Shown: one piece after another, positions 6,497 through 13,720 of the stretch
How positions within the stretch are numbered: position 1 is the stretch's first letter
Layout of the letters: each line of letters opens with the position of its first letter
DNA from: a virus
Reading direction: 5' to 3' (one strand)
DNA length: 36,547 bases
Virus record (IMG/VR): IMGVR_UViG_3300036820_000054
Span: 1-36,547 of that record
The notes under the pieces: generated by a model
Databases searched by the model: none
Seen by the model: only the letters and a program-made list of their open reading frames with translations
Told to the model about the DNA's origin: nothing
Program-made: the position numbers and the translations under genes

Positions 6497-9107
6497 CATC
6501 CGCGGCAAGACCACCCCGCGCCTGTTCACCCCGCCCCTCCGGCCGCTGAGCCGGCGCACGAGCGACGGCTACGACGTGGCCGACTTCGCCGACATGATCG
6601 GCGAGCCGCTGCTGCCCTGGCAGCGCTGGGCCGTCATCCACGCGCTCGAGCTGCTGCCCGGCGGCGACTACCGGTTCCGCATCGTCATCATCGTAGTGGC
6701 CAGGCAAAACGGAAAGGCGCTAGACTGCGATGTGGACATTCTTACAGCAAACCGCGGCTGGACGACCATGGGCGAACTGGCCGAAGGCGATGAGGTCTTC
6801 CACCCCGATGGCCATCCGGTGCGAGTGATCGCAGCCCACCCGGTCAGGCGCGGGCGCGACTGCTACCGGGTCACGACTACGGACGGGCGCAGCGTCATCG
6901 CCGACGCCGGGCATCTGTGGACCGTCCAGGACGTGCGCCGGTACACGCGGAAAGGCGGCCGCGCTGAGAAGAAGGTCAGAACATACACATGGGAGACACT
7001 CACGACGGCCCAGCTCCTTGGGCGCGGACTGATGCGCGATGCCCGCGAGTGCGCCTACCGGCTCCCGCGCCAGTACGCCCTCATCTCCAAGCCGGCCAGC
7101 CTGCCGCTCGACCCCTACCTGCTCGGCATGTGGCTCGGCGATGGCAACAGCCGGGGCGCCACCATCTCCGCCGGCAGCCAGGATGTTGAGCAAACCGTGG
7201 CCGCAGTCGAGCAATGCGGCGCGCGAATCGTCTCGCTCAGGCGCGACCACACTGCGTGGCGCATCCACTTCTCAATCGCGGCCAGGCGTAGTGGATACGG
7301 CTTCGAATCCCTGTGCAAGAAGCTGGGCATCTGGGGAAACAAGCACGTCCCGGAGCTTTACCTCACGGCCGGCACGGAGCAGCGTCTTGCGCTGCTGCAA
7401 GGGCTGCTTGACAGCGACGGCAGTATCTACATCGGCGGCGGCGGATCAGCTCGGGTCGAGTTCTGCGTGGTGAACCGCCAGCTCGCCGACAGCGCGCTTT
7501 ACCTGATCCGGTCGCTCGGGTGGCGCGCCACCCTGATCGAAGCTCGCGCCACCATCGCCGGGCGGGACTGCGGGCCAAAGTACCGGGTCTGCTTCACGCC
7601 CGAGCAGGGCGAACTGGTACCGTTCCGGCTCCGGCGCAAGGCCGAGAAGATCCAGGCGCCCCGGTCGCGGAGTAATGAACGTCATGCCGTCAGCATCCGC
7701 TCAATCGAGCCCGTTGAGACGCGGCCGGTGCGCTGCATCACGGTTGACCGGGAGGACGGCCAGTTTCTCGCCGGCCGCGAACTGCTGGCCACCCACAACT
7801 CGACCGTAAAACGGGCAGTGACCCTCTGGCGCATGTATATGCAGCCTAAGTGCCGCATTCTGGGCATCGCTCAGGACCTTTCGCTGGCCCGTGAGCAGTG
7901 GCAGATGTGCCAGGACACCATTCACGAAACGGCCGCCCTCGAGGAGGAGTGGGGCCGCGTCCGCAATGTCAACGGCGACGAGATGTTCTGGACCGCCAAC
8001 GGCTCCCGGTACGCCATCAAGGCACCCAACCGCAAGGCCGGCCGCGGCGGGTCCAACGATGAAGTCAACATTGACGAGCTCGCGCAGCACTACGACTGGA
8101 AATCGTGGGCCGCCACCTCCAAGACCACGATGGCGAAGGCCAACAGCCAGATCTGGGCCATGTCCAACGCGGGCGATGATAATTCAGTCGTCCTGAACCA
8201 GCTCCGCGACGCGGCGCTCACCGGCCGGGACGAGACAATCGGCCTTTTCGAGTGGTCCGGCGAGTACGGCGAGGACGGCGACACCTACTGCGACATAGAC
8301 GACTGGGCGCAGATCGCCCAGGCCAACCCCTCACTCGGGTACAAGATCAGCGCCTCGGCCGTCCGCACCGCGATGGCCGACCCGCCCGAGATCTACCGCA
8401 CCGAGAACCTGTGCCAGCGCGTCCGCAGCCTCAATACCGCGATCGACATGAAGGCCTGGGGTGCCTGCGCCGACCCCGCTGTCACCATGGACTCCCTGCG
8501 CGACCGCCTCGCCGCGTGTTTCGACGTCGCCGACGACGACGGCCACGCAACCCTCGCCGTGGCCGCCAAGACACCCGAGGGGAAGGTCCGCGGTGAGATC
8601 GCCGCCTCGTGGCCATCCGTCGCGGCCGCGCGGCTGGAGCTGGCGCCCCTGCTCGAGCGGATCAAGCCGTCGGTCATCGCCTGGTACCCGTCCGGGCCCG
8701 CCGCGTCGCTCGCACCCGTCTTCCGCGCGCCCAAAGGCCGGCCCGTCAAGCTCGCCGACGCCGCACCCGGCCGCCCCCACTACGCAGACCTCACCGGAGG
8801 CGACGTCTGCGAGGTCTGCATGGGCCTGGCCAGCCTCGTCAAGGGCCGGATGATCCTGCACTCAAACGACCCGCTGCTCAACGCCCACCTCGGCGGCGCC
8901 AGCAGGATGAAAGTCGGAGGCAGGTGGCGCTTCGCGCGCAAACTGACGACCGGGAAGGACGCGAGCGCCGGCCCGGAGGGCGCGGAGGGTGAGGACGAGG
9001 TGCCAAAGGGGCACGTGGACGCGGCCTACGCGTTCGCCGGCGCCGTGCATGAGGCCCTCCTGCTGCCCGAACCGCGCAGGGCCCGCATCAGGATGCTCAG
9101 CGCGTAG
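6435..9107 (+). CDS. Large terminase subunit (TerL) interrupted by an intein
   Basis: The precursor is about 890 residues and the spliced product about 529. N-extein: LPWQRWAVIHALEL, then the Walker A strand VVARQNGK. The C-extein resumes with STVKRAVTLWRM, so splicing restores ARQNGK-ST. Walker B is VNIDELAQH (near 8064-8090). The C-terminal nuclease has acidic residues in CFDVADDDG and KGHVDAAYAF. TerL is the ATP-driven packaging motor and DNA cutter at the portal. Start: ATG 6435, with GGCGGGGGTG upstream and a 62-nt overlap with the small terminase; in-frame TTG/ATG at 6357/6360 would extend the overlap to 140 nt. ATPase activity should depend on splicing, since the intein splits the P-loop. 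Confidence 0.93.
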   Translation: MPPRASSTGSAPPALRAAPRNIRGKTTPRLFTPPLRPLSRRTSDGYDVADFADMIGEPLLPWQRWAVIHALELLPGGDYRFRIVIIVVARQNGKALDCDVDILTANRGWTTMGELAEGDEVFHPDGHPVRVIAAHPVRRGRDCYRVTTTDGRSVIADAGHLWTVQDVRRYTRKGGRAEKKVRTYTWETLTTAQLLGRGLMRDARECAYRLPRQYALISKPASLPLDPYLLGMWLGDGNSRGATISAGSQDVEQTVAAVEQCGARIVSLRRDHTAWRIHFSIAARRSGYGFESLCKKLGIWGNKHVPELYLTAGTEQRLALLQGLLDSDGSIYIGGGGSARVEFCVVNRQLADSALYLIRSLGWRATLIEARATIAGRDCGPKYRVCFTPEQGELVPFRLRRKAEKIQAPRSRSNERHAVSIRSIEPVETRPVRCITVDREDGQFLAGRELLATHNSTVKRAVTLWRMYMQPKCRILGIAQDLSLAREQWQMCQDTIHETAALEEEWGRVRNVNGDEMFWTANGSRYAIKAPNRKAGRGGSNDEVNIDELAQHYDWKSWAATSKTTMAKANSQIWAMSNAGDDNSVVLNQLRDAALTGRDETIGLFEWSGEYGEDGDTYCDIDDWAQIAQANPSLGYKISASAVRTAMADPPEIYRTENLCQRVRSLNTAIDMKAWGACADPAVTMDSLRDRLAACFDVADDDGHATLAVAAKTPEGKVRGEIAASWPSVAAARLELAPLLERIKPSVIAWYPSGPAASLAPVFRAPKGRPVKLADAAPGRPHYADLTGGDVCEVCMGLASLVKGRMILHSNDPLLNAHLGGASRMKVGGRWRFARKLTTGKDASAGPEGAEGEDEVPKGHVDAAYAFAGAVHEALLLPEPRRARIRMLSA
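6717..7799 (+). mobile_element. Class 3-type intein with LAGLIDADG homing endonuclease
   Basis: 361 residues inserted between Lys and Ser of the terminase Walker A motif. It begins with Ala, not Cys or Ser (ALDCDVDILT...GWTTMGEL is block A), and ends in Thr359-His360-Asn361 before Ser+1. Trp68 follows His66 in block B (GHLW), Cys340 sits at block F position 4 (VRCITVD), and Thr359 at block G position 5. These three residues are the W-C-T signature of class 3 inteins, which use the block F Cys as first nucleophile. Two dodecapeptide motifs, YLLGMWLGDG (Asp142) and LLQGLLDSDG (second acidic residue Asp232 or Asp234), mark a LAGLIDADG endonuclease that looks intact. Confidence 0.92.
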
Positions 9108-9116
9108 CCGCCGGCG

Positions 9117-9146
9117 CCGGGATGGTCCGGATGGTGACCATCCCGG
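9117..9146 (+). terminator. Hairpin just after the large terminase gene
   Basis: Perfect 10-bp stem CCGGGATGGT / ACCATCCCGG with a 10-nt loop, 10 nt after the terminase stop. There is no T-run, which is common for actinobacterial terminators. It probably ends the rightward packaging transcript. Confidence 0.6.
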
Positions 9147-9449
9147 GGGCTCTGACCTGCGCAAACGCGGCTGTTCGAATTGATGGCCTGACCAGGGCAA
9201 ACGTGGGCTACGGAGCGTAATGGTTAACGCTGTTCACGGTCGTGGAGGGGGGGGCGTGGATGGGCGACCTCTGAGACGCCCCTTTCCTACTGGAAATTGG
9301 GAAATATTGCATAGATGACTGATCATCACATACATGGTGGTCAGCGCCACTATTCGAACACGTTCCCATTCCTGCGAATCTATTCGAATGCACAGTGACC
9401 GTCTGTCATCACACCTCGTGCGCTGTCGCCGCAGTGGCGAACATCCTGC
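9147..9449. other. Non-coding gap between convergent terminase and HNH genes
   Basis: About 300 nt with no convincing gene. It contains a run of eight G (9247-9254), a 7-bp hairpin GGGGCGT/ACGCCCC (9251-9257 and 9276-9282) followed by TTTCC, an AT-rich stretch (9290-9340), and the direct repeat CTATTCGAA at 9350-9358 and 9380-9388 (30-bp spacing). Gaps this size are rare in this compact genome. It may hold the leftward array's terminator or a DNA site used in packaging; neither can be shown here. Confidence 0.45.
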
Positions 9450-9791
9450 CTACCACTTCGTGACGGGGCGCGGTGCAGGATCAGGTGCTGGTCGTGCGGA
9501 TGTCTTGGCGGCGTTGCCTTCCTGCGCAGTCTTCCGCTCATGGCAACGGCAACTGCCCTGGCCGGTGCAGAGCATTCGCAGGTTGGCGAGGTCGTGGGTG
9601 CCGCCTTGTGAGCGAGGGATGGCGTGGTCGCACTGCAGGCGCGGATGGTGGTGGCCGCACTCCTCGCAGTAACCGCGGGCACGGCGCCGGGCCTCATCCC
9701 GGTTCCGCAGGTATGCGGCGTCACCGTAGGTCTCGCCGCTTCTGCGGCGATCTTCTGGCGAGTTCCTCCACGCCACAGCGCTAGTCCTCAT
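9450..9791 (-). CDS. HNH endonuclease
   Basis: About 113 residues. The HNH core is CEECGHHHPRLQCDHAIPRS with GGTHDLANLRMLC and then CRCHERKT: zinc cysteines CxxC and CxxxxC, catalytic His in CDHAIP, Asn in LANLRML, final His in CHE. Small HNH proteins next to terminase genes (HK97 gp74 and relatives) work with TerL to cut cos DNA during packaging, so that role is likely. The ATG at 9791 overlaps the upstream stop (TGATG); a GTG at 9794 is also possible. Last gene of the leftward array. Confidence 0.85.
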   Translation of the reverse strand: MRTSAVAWRNSPEDRRRSGETYGDAAYLRNRDEARRRARGYCEECGHHHPRLQCDHAIPRSQGGTHDLANLRMLCTGQGSCRCHERKTAQEGNAAKTSARPAPDPAPRPVTKW

Positions 9792-10786
9792 CACACGGCG
9801 ATGTCCAATACTCCCTGCTCTGCCTTGGCAGCGATCCGCTCGCGGGCAGATGCCTGCACCGGCACGAACGAGTCAACGATAAGCCTCAGTTGGTCCATGT
9901 CCTCGCCAGCCATGCCGACGAGCCAGTTGCAGGCCGCGTGGCAGAGCCCACGCCGGCAGGCAGAACAGGAGTCGGTGCGCTCGCCGCCGGGGCAGCAGGA
10001 ATGATCGTGGTCGATATGGATGTTGCCGGTACGATCCATCAGCCGGTCGCAGAGATAGCAGTGTCCAGCCTGTGCGTCCCATATGCGAGCCCACTCCGCA
10101 GGGCCGTCATGTGCACGGCCCCAGGAGCGGACGCGAGTTGTCGGCGCACCCTCACCAAAGAGCGCCCCCTGTGTCGCTGCCCTCGCGGCAATGCGCGCTT
10201 TGGCGGCTTCGCTGGCACGCTCAAAGTTGGCGGCAATGACCAGCATGAGGTCGGCGTCATCCTCGCCGATGCCTATGAGCAGATTGCAGGCGTCATGAGC
10301 GAGACCGCGGCGGCAGGCTGGGCACGACTTGTCGTTCTTCGGCGAGTCGCAGCAGTCGTGGTCATGGTCAACCCTGACCTTGTCGCCGGGCAGGAAGGCT
10401 ATCTGGCAGAGATAGCAGCAGCCGTTCTGAGCTTCCCACGTCCGCGCCCACTCGCTTGGGCCGCCGTGCCCATTCTGACTCCGCTGCTGCTGCCTGCGAC
10501 GTTTCTGATCCGGCGTCTTGCGGCGCTGTTGCTCACGCCAGTACGCACGGACCTTGTCCAGGTTGGCTGCCTGCCAGAGCTTCGCGGCGGCCAGCCTCTC
10601 TTCACGGTGATCCTGGTAGTACTGGCGGCTCCGCGCGTGCTCGTGGTCGATCTTGGCGTAATAGCGCCGCATCCTGGCCGCGTTAGTGCATTCGCTGCAA
10701 TGTGACATCCGGCCGTCGCGCTTAGTGCGATCCTTGCCGAATTGCTCAAGCGACTTCATTGCGCCACATCGGGGACACCGTTTCAC
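9791..10786 (-). CDS. Tandem recombination endonuclease VII protein (two domains)
   Basis: 331 residues. Residues 1-33 form a zinc finger (CPRC at 4-7, CSEC at 30-33). Residues 40-105 are a basic helical linker. Two endonuclease VII domains follow. The first has CYLC at 124-127, VDHDH at 139-143, CPACRRGL at 155-162 and Asn168 in ACNLL; the second has CYLC at 243-246, IDHDH at 258-262, CSACRRGL at 274-281 and Asn287 in ACNWL. The family cuts branched DNA such as Holliday junctions. Most members carry one domain; a double copy suggests internal duplication, perhaps an intramolecular dimer. GTG start with only a weak upstream site. Confidence 0.9.
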   Translation of the reverse strand: MKRCPRCGAMKSLEQFGKDRTKRDGRMSHCSECTNAARMRRYYAKIDHEHARSRQYYQDHREERLAAAKLWQAANLDKVRAYWREQQRRKTPDQKRRRQQQRSQNGHGGPSEWARTWEAQNGCCYLCQIAFLPGDKVRVDHDHDCCDSPKNDKSCPACRRGLAHDACNLLIGIGEDDADLMLVIAANFERASEAAKARIAARAATQGALFGEGAPTTRVRSWGRAHDGPAEWARIWDAQAGHCYLCDRLMDRTGNIHIDHDHSCCPGGERTDSCSACRRGLCHAACNWLVGMAGEDMDQLRLIVDSFVPVQASARERIAAKAEQGVLDIAV

Positions 10787-10857
10787 CTAGCCATTTTACC
10801 GGCTTGCTGTGACTTATTCGGCCATCCGTTCGATACGAATCTGCGCGCTTTCCCGTG

Positions 10858-11121
10858 TCAGGCCGCCTCAGCGTCTGGGCGCCGGTTAGTAACCCGCACC
10901 GACTGAAGGAACGGCTCGCAAGCAGCGTCCTGCCTCCAGATCGCGCAGCAGCGAGTGCAGAGACCGAGCCAGTACCCGCGCTGGGTTCGCCACCAGTAGA
11001 CCGCCTTGCGCTGCTGGCGTCCGATGATGCCGGCACAGCACCAGCACACGTCCAGATCCGGGAGTGTGATGTCTCCCGACGCCACCAGGTGGAGCAGGTG
11101 CTCTGGGTCTGTGGTGTTCAT
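10858..11121 (-). CDS. Small Cys-rich (zinc-ribbon-like) protein, paralog A
   Basis: 87 residues. Carries DVCWCCAGIIG near residue 25 and LGLCTRCCAIWRQDA near residue 55, two CxxC-type pairs spaced for one zinc ion. The motif pair CWCC...LCxRCCAIWR also occurs in the gene at 11226-11468, so the two are paralogs. No catalytic residues are recognised. Function unknown. Confidence 0.7.
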   Translation of the reverse strand: MNTTDPEHLLHLVASGDITLPDLDVCWCCAGIIGRQQRKAVYWWRTQRGYWLGLCTRCCAIWRQDAACEPFLQSVRVTNRRPDAEAA

Positions 11122-11130
11122 GACGAAAGG

Positions 11131-11211
11131 CTAGAACGTCGGCGAGAGGGCAGCGGCGTGGCGCGCCAGAAGGTCACCCTCCGCAACGTGCCGGTCGGTG
11201 CCATCAGCCAA
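11131..11211 (-). CDS. Possible 26-residue ORF between the two Cys-rich paralogs
   Basis: TTG-started frame reading MADGTDRHVAEGDLLARHAA and on to a TAG 10 nt before the next gene. Third positions are mostly G or C and AGGA precedes the start, but the spacing is poor and the peptide matches nothing I know. The only candidate for the 104-nt gap between 11122 and 11225. Confidence 0.25.
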   Translation of the reverse strand: MADGTDRHVAEGDLLARHAAALSPTF

Positions 11212-11225
11212 TTCCTGGCACTCAG

Positions 11226-11468
11226 CTAACGCAGCGTGGCCAAAACGGCCGGATGGTCACCCTCCTGGATCAGCGAGATGCGGATCGGTGCCAAGCTGGG
11301 CTCATACTCAGCGCCTTCGCGCCAGATCGCGCAGCAACGGACGCACAACCGCGTCTCGGCCTGAACCGGCTGCCCATAAGCCGTCGCCTGGCTGATATCG
11401 GCCATCGTCCAGACGTACTCGGCCGGGACAGACTTGCCGCTCTGAGCACAGCACCAGCAGCCAGTCAC
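11226..11468 (-). CDS. Small Cys-rich (zinc-ribbon-like) protein, paralog B
   Basis: 80 residues from GTG 11468. MTGCWCCAQSGKSV at the N-terminus and RLCVRCCAIWREGAEYEPSL near residue 42 match the motif pair of the gene at 10858-11121. Likely binds one zinc ion through the CxxC pairs. The tail LIQEGDHPAVLATLR is not shared. Function unknown. Confidence 0.7.
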   Translation of the reverse strand: MTGCWCCAQSGKSVPAEYVWTMADISQATAYGQPVQAETRLCVRCCAIWREGAEYEPSLAPIRISLIQEGDHPAVLATLR

Positions 11469-11481
11469 CCTCCGCAGCCTA

Positions 11482-11503
11482 GAGCACGCCCCGGTGAGTG
11501 CTC
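11482..11503 (-). terminator. Small hairpin downstream of the duplicated-repeat membrane gene
   Basis: 6-bp stem GAGCAC/GTGCTC with a 10-nt loop, just past the stop of the gene at 11511-11903 on the leftward strand. Short and without a T-run, so only a weak terminator candidate. Confidence 0.3.
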
Positions 11504-11510
11504 CAGACGG

Positions 11511-11903
11511 TCAGCGGGCCAGCTCGGTCAGCGCCTTTTTGACGGGCAGCTTGGCGAAATACCCGGCACCGAACGCGATGCACTGCAGCACGTACCAGAA
11601 CTTCTCAGCCGCTGTCATCTCGGCCAGTCCGGCCTCACTCAGCGCCTTCTTGGCCGGGACCTTGGCGAAGTACGCAGCGCCGAACGCGATGCAGCCGAGG
11701 ATGTACCAGAACGAAGCGGCGGCCGGCATTGACGGGAACCCCGGTGGCGTGGTGCGGGCGGGTGCGTATGACCCCTGCGGCGGCTGGACCGGGAACTCGT
11801 CGTGGCGACCACCTGGAGACGGCAGAACGGGCCGGCGTTCCGGCCAGTCGACCTGCTGCTGCGGCTGCCTGTGGGGCTGGGCATGGCTTGGCTGATGAGA
11901 CAT
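11511..11903 (-). CDS. Membrane protein with a duplicated FWY-CIAFG segment
   Basis: 130 residues from ATG 11903, with AGGAG 7 nt upstream; the open frame to 12158 is not needed. Residues 1 to about 60 are rich in Pro, Gln and His. Two near-identical repeats follow: FWYILGCIAFGAAYFAKVPA and FWYVLQCIAFGAGYFAKLPV, each continuing KKAL(S/T)E. Each hydrophobic core could be a membrane hairpin or an interfacial helix followed by a basic KKAL patch. Function unknown. Confidence 0.7.
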   Translation of the reverse strand: MSHQPSHAQPHRQPQQQVDWPERRPVLPSPGGRHDEFPVQPPQGSYAPARTTPPGFPSMPAAASFWYILGCIAFGAAYFAKVPAKKALSEAGLAEMTAAEKFWYVLQCIAFGAGYFAKLPVKKALTELAR

Positions 11904-11971
11904 GGGTGCTCCTAATGCCGGGTGGTGGTGGCAGTAAGACGCGGCAGGACCGATGACGGATGACAGGCCGC

Positions 11972-12337
11972 TCACGGTATGGCCCTCCGCACCGGCACGA
12001 TCAGTTCCAGGTCGACCATCCCGCCAGTCACGCCGGCGAACTCCTTCACCAGCTCGCGTGGCCACCCTGCGGGCAGCAGTCCCTCGTCGGCCAGCTTGAC
12101 GAACAGCTCGCGGCGCATGTGCTGGCGGACGCTGTCGCGGACCTCCCGGTGCTCCCACATCCCGGCGTCAACGGACTTGAGGCTGCGGTACTCGCCGTCG
12201 GCGCACTCGAGGACGTGGCGGGCGATCTTCTCAGCGGCACTGTCGGCGATGTGCACGCCTGCGTAGCGCCTGGATGCAGCCTGGACGGCGGTGACCATCT
12301 TGAGCGGGATGGGAAGCTCTGGCGCGGGCTCGGTCAT
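11972..12337 (-). CDS. Small conserved phage protein of unknown function
   Basis: 121 residues, mostly helical, with a conserved-looking core (AAEKIARHVLECADGEYRSL; DSVRQHMRRELFVKLADEG). ATG 12337 overlaps the upstream TGA by 1 nt and AGAGGA lies upstream. No motif recognised. Confidence 0.7.
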   Translation of the reverse strand: MTEPAPELPIPLKMVTAVQAASRRYAGVHIADSAAEKIARHVLECADGEYRSLKSVDAGMWEHREVRDSVRQHMRRELFVKLADEGLLPAGWPRELVKEFAGVTGGMVDLELIVPVRRAIP

Positions 12338-13053
12338 CACCGTGTCCTCTTCGGCTCAAGCCTGATGACGCGCACCGTAACGCCGGGATAGCCAGAGTGC
12401 CAGGTGACAGGCAGGTACTCCCGGTAGCTGCTCTTCCCCGCTCGTATGGCCTCGCTCACGTAGTCCTCAGATCCGGGTTCTGACCAGGCGTGGTAGCCGT
12501 CAGGGCGCCGTTCGACGCGGACCGTCTTGGTACCTCCGGATGCCCGTCCTGCGAGGTATGCGGAGTCCAGCCAGAGGCCATCGCCGCCGGCTGACAAAGC
12601 CCACGGCACCGCCCAGCAGACATCGCCCGGGCGCATGCCGCCGAGCGTTCCCCGCTTGAGTTCCGCAGGGGCGACTGCGGCCAGGACGCCTGCAGGGTCG
12701 TAGCCAGCCGATACCAGAACGGATGCGGCAATCTCGGCATTGGTGAAACTGAGTCCGGATGTCCTCGTGCCGTGGGCCAGCGACGGTGCGCACTCTCGCT
12801 CAGCGTCCCGCTCGGCATTGGCGATCAGATCGGCCAGCGGCACGTCGGCCATCCGCTGCAGGAGCGCGATGCGCGCGTCGTCGGGACGGCGGCGGCCGGT
12901 GATGGCCCGCAACGGAAGCTCCCAGAGCACGAGCCGCAGCGAGAGCAGAATGTCCGCGGTCAAGCGCCAGAGGTGCTGGCGGCCGGTGCGGGTGCACGGG
13001 ATCACGGCCAGGGCGGTGCAGCAGACGGCCAGGGTAGCGAGATCGGCTAGCAC
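12337..13053 (-). CDS. Membrane-anchored protein of unknown function
   Basis: About 238 residues from GTG 13053, chosen because GGAG lies 4-5 nt upstream and the start touches the previous stop; ATG 13071 is also open but has no site. The N-terminus LADLATLAVCCTALAVIPCT is a probable membrane anchor; a second hydrophobic stretch (LSLRLVLWELPLRAI) follows. The rest is soluble, with AEIAASVLVSAGYDPAGVL and a Trp-rich PGDVCWAVPWALS. No enzyme motif recognised. Confidence 0.6.
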   Translation of the reverse strand: MLADLATLAVCCTALAVIPCTRTGRQHLWRLTADILLSLRLVLWELPLRAITGRRRPDDARIALLQRMADVPLADLIANAERDAERECAPSLAHGTRTSGLSFTNAEIAASVLVSAGYDPAGVLAAVAPAELKRGTLGGMRPGDVCWAVPWALSAGGDGLWLDSAYLAGRASGGTKTVRVERRPDGYHAWSEPGSEDYVSEAIRAGKSSYREYLPVTWHSGYPGVTVRVIRLEPKRTR

Positions 13054-13352
13054 GGCTCCAGCCCTTCCCATCGCGGCGAGTGGCAGCCGTCAGGCTGCTC
13101 ACGCGCGGCGCAGAACTCGCCCTTGCCGGTGGCGATGTGGACGTGCTCGCCGCGGTCGCGGGCCTCGTAGACGGCACGTCTGGCCGCTGAGGTTTTGCCG
13201 CCCTGGCGGGCAGCCAGCCGGATGCGGCTGGGGCCTGGCTCGTGGTCTGGGCGCAGGACGGCCCACGGGTGGTGGATGTGGCGTGCCTGGCCTTCGCAGT
13301 AGCAGTCGTCGTGCTGCGGCGGTACGTCGGCGGGAACGTAGCTGCCTCTCAT
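13047..13352 (-). CDS. Small basic Cys/His-containing protein
   Basis: 101 residues from ATG 13352, overlapping the previous stop by 4 nt (ATGA). Residues 15-60 hold DDCYCEGQARHIHHP and LRPDHEPGPSRIRL. A Gly-Lys-Thr-Ser (RQGGKTSAARRAVYEARDRG) resembles a P-loop fragment but is too short and lacks Walker B. No function assigned. Confidence 0.6.
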   Translation of the reverse strand: MRGSYVPADVPPQHDDCYCEGQARHIHHPWAVLRPDHEPGPSRIRLAARQGGKTSAARRAVYEARDRGEHVHIATGKGEFCAAREQPDGCHSPRWEGLEPC

Positions 13353-13720
13353 GGCTTCCACTCTGCCTGGTAATCGGGGTGGTCGCTGTAGACGGAGACG
13401 AGCTGGCGAAGCGTCCGGCACGGCCAGTTGTCGGAACTGCCGAAGTTGTCGCACTCGTGGCAGATGAACGCCGCCCGCTCAATGCCGTCAGCATCGGTGT
13501 ACTCGTCGGAGTCCATGTGGTGCAGAGCCAGGACCGCCCGCTTGGCCCCGACCTCGCGGAGCACGCGCGCCGGATCGAAATCCGTAACGAAGGCGACCGC
13601 TGAGGGGCCGACCCCGGCCCAGGCAATGTCACTCCAGTCTTCCGGCAGGACCGCTTTCGCCGTCTCCTCGTCCTCGGTGAGCCGTGCCGCGAGGAACTCG
13701 GCCAGCGTGGGGCTGCTCAC
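13349..13720 (-). CDS. DUF6221-like protein, copy 1
   Basis: 123 residues. N-terminus TLAEFLAARLTEDEETAKAV, middle DPARVLREVGAKRAVLALH, then a CxxC (CHEC) and the C-terminal signature WPCRTLRQLVSVYSDHPDYQ. This order (LxEFLxARLxEDE, ARVLxEVxAKR, PCxTLRxLxxxYxDHPDY) is the DUF6221 family, frequent in Streptomyces genomes and phages and of unknown function. A second copy is at 21478-21906. Overlaps both neighbours by 4 nt. Confidence 0.8.
   Translation of the reverse strand: MSSPTLAEFLAARLTEDEETAKAVLPEDWSDIAWAGVGPSAVAFVTDFDPARVLREVGAKRAVLALHHMDSDEYTDADGIERAAFICHECDNFGSSDNWPCRTLRQLVSVYSDHPDYQAEWKP

Noticed and set aside
7295-7325. tRNA-like TTCGAATCCC in the intein
   Set aside because: No cloverleaf around it; it lies within an intact reading frame.
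9208-9393. Small leftward ORF in the terminase-HNH gap
   Set aside because: No GC third-position bias or ribosome site; a Ser/Pro/His-rich random-looking peptide.
13047-13352. P-loop NTPase from RQGGKTSAARR
   Set aside because: The GGKTS lacks the GxxxxGK spacing and a Walker B; protein is only 101 residues.
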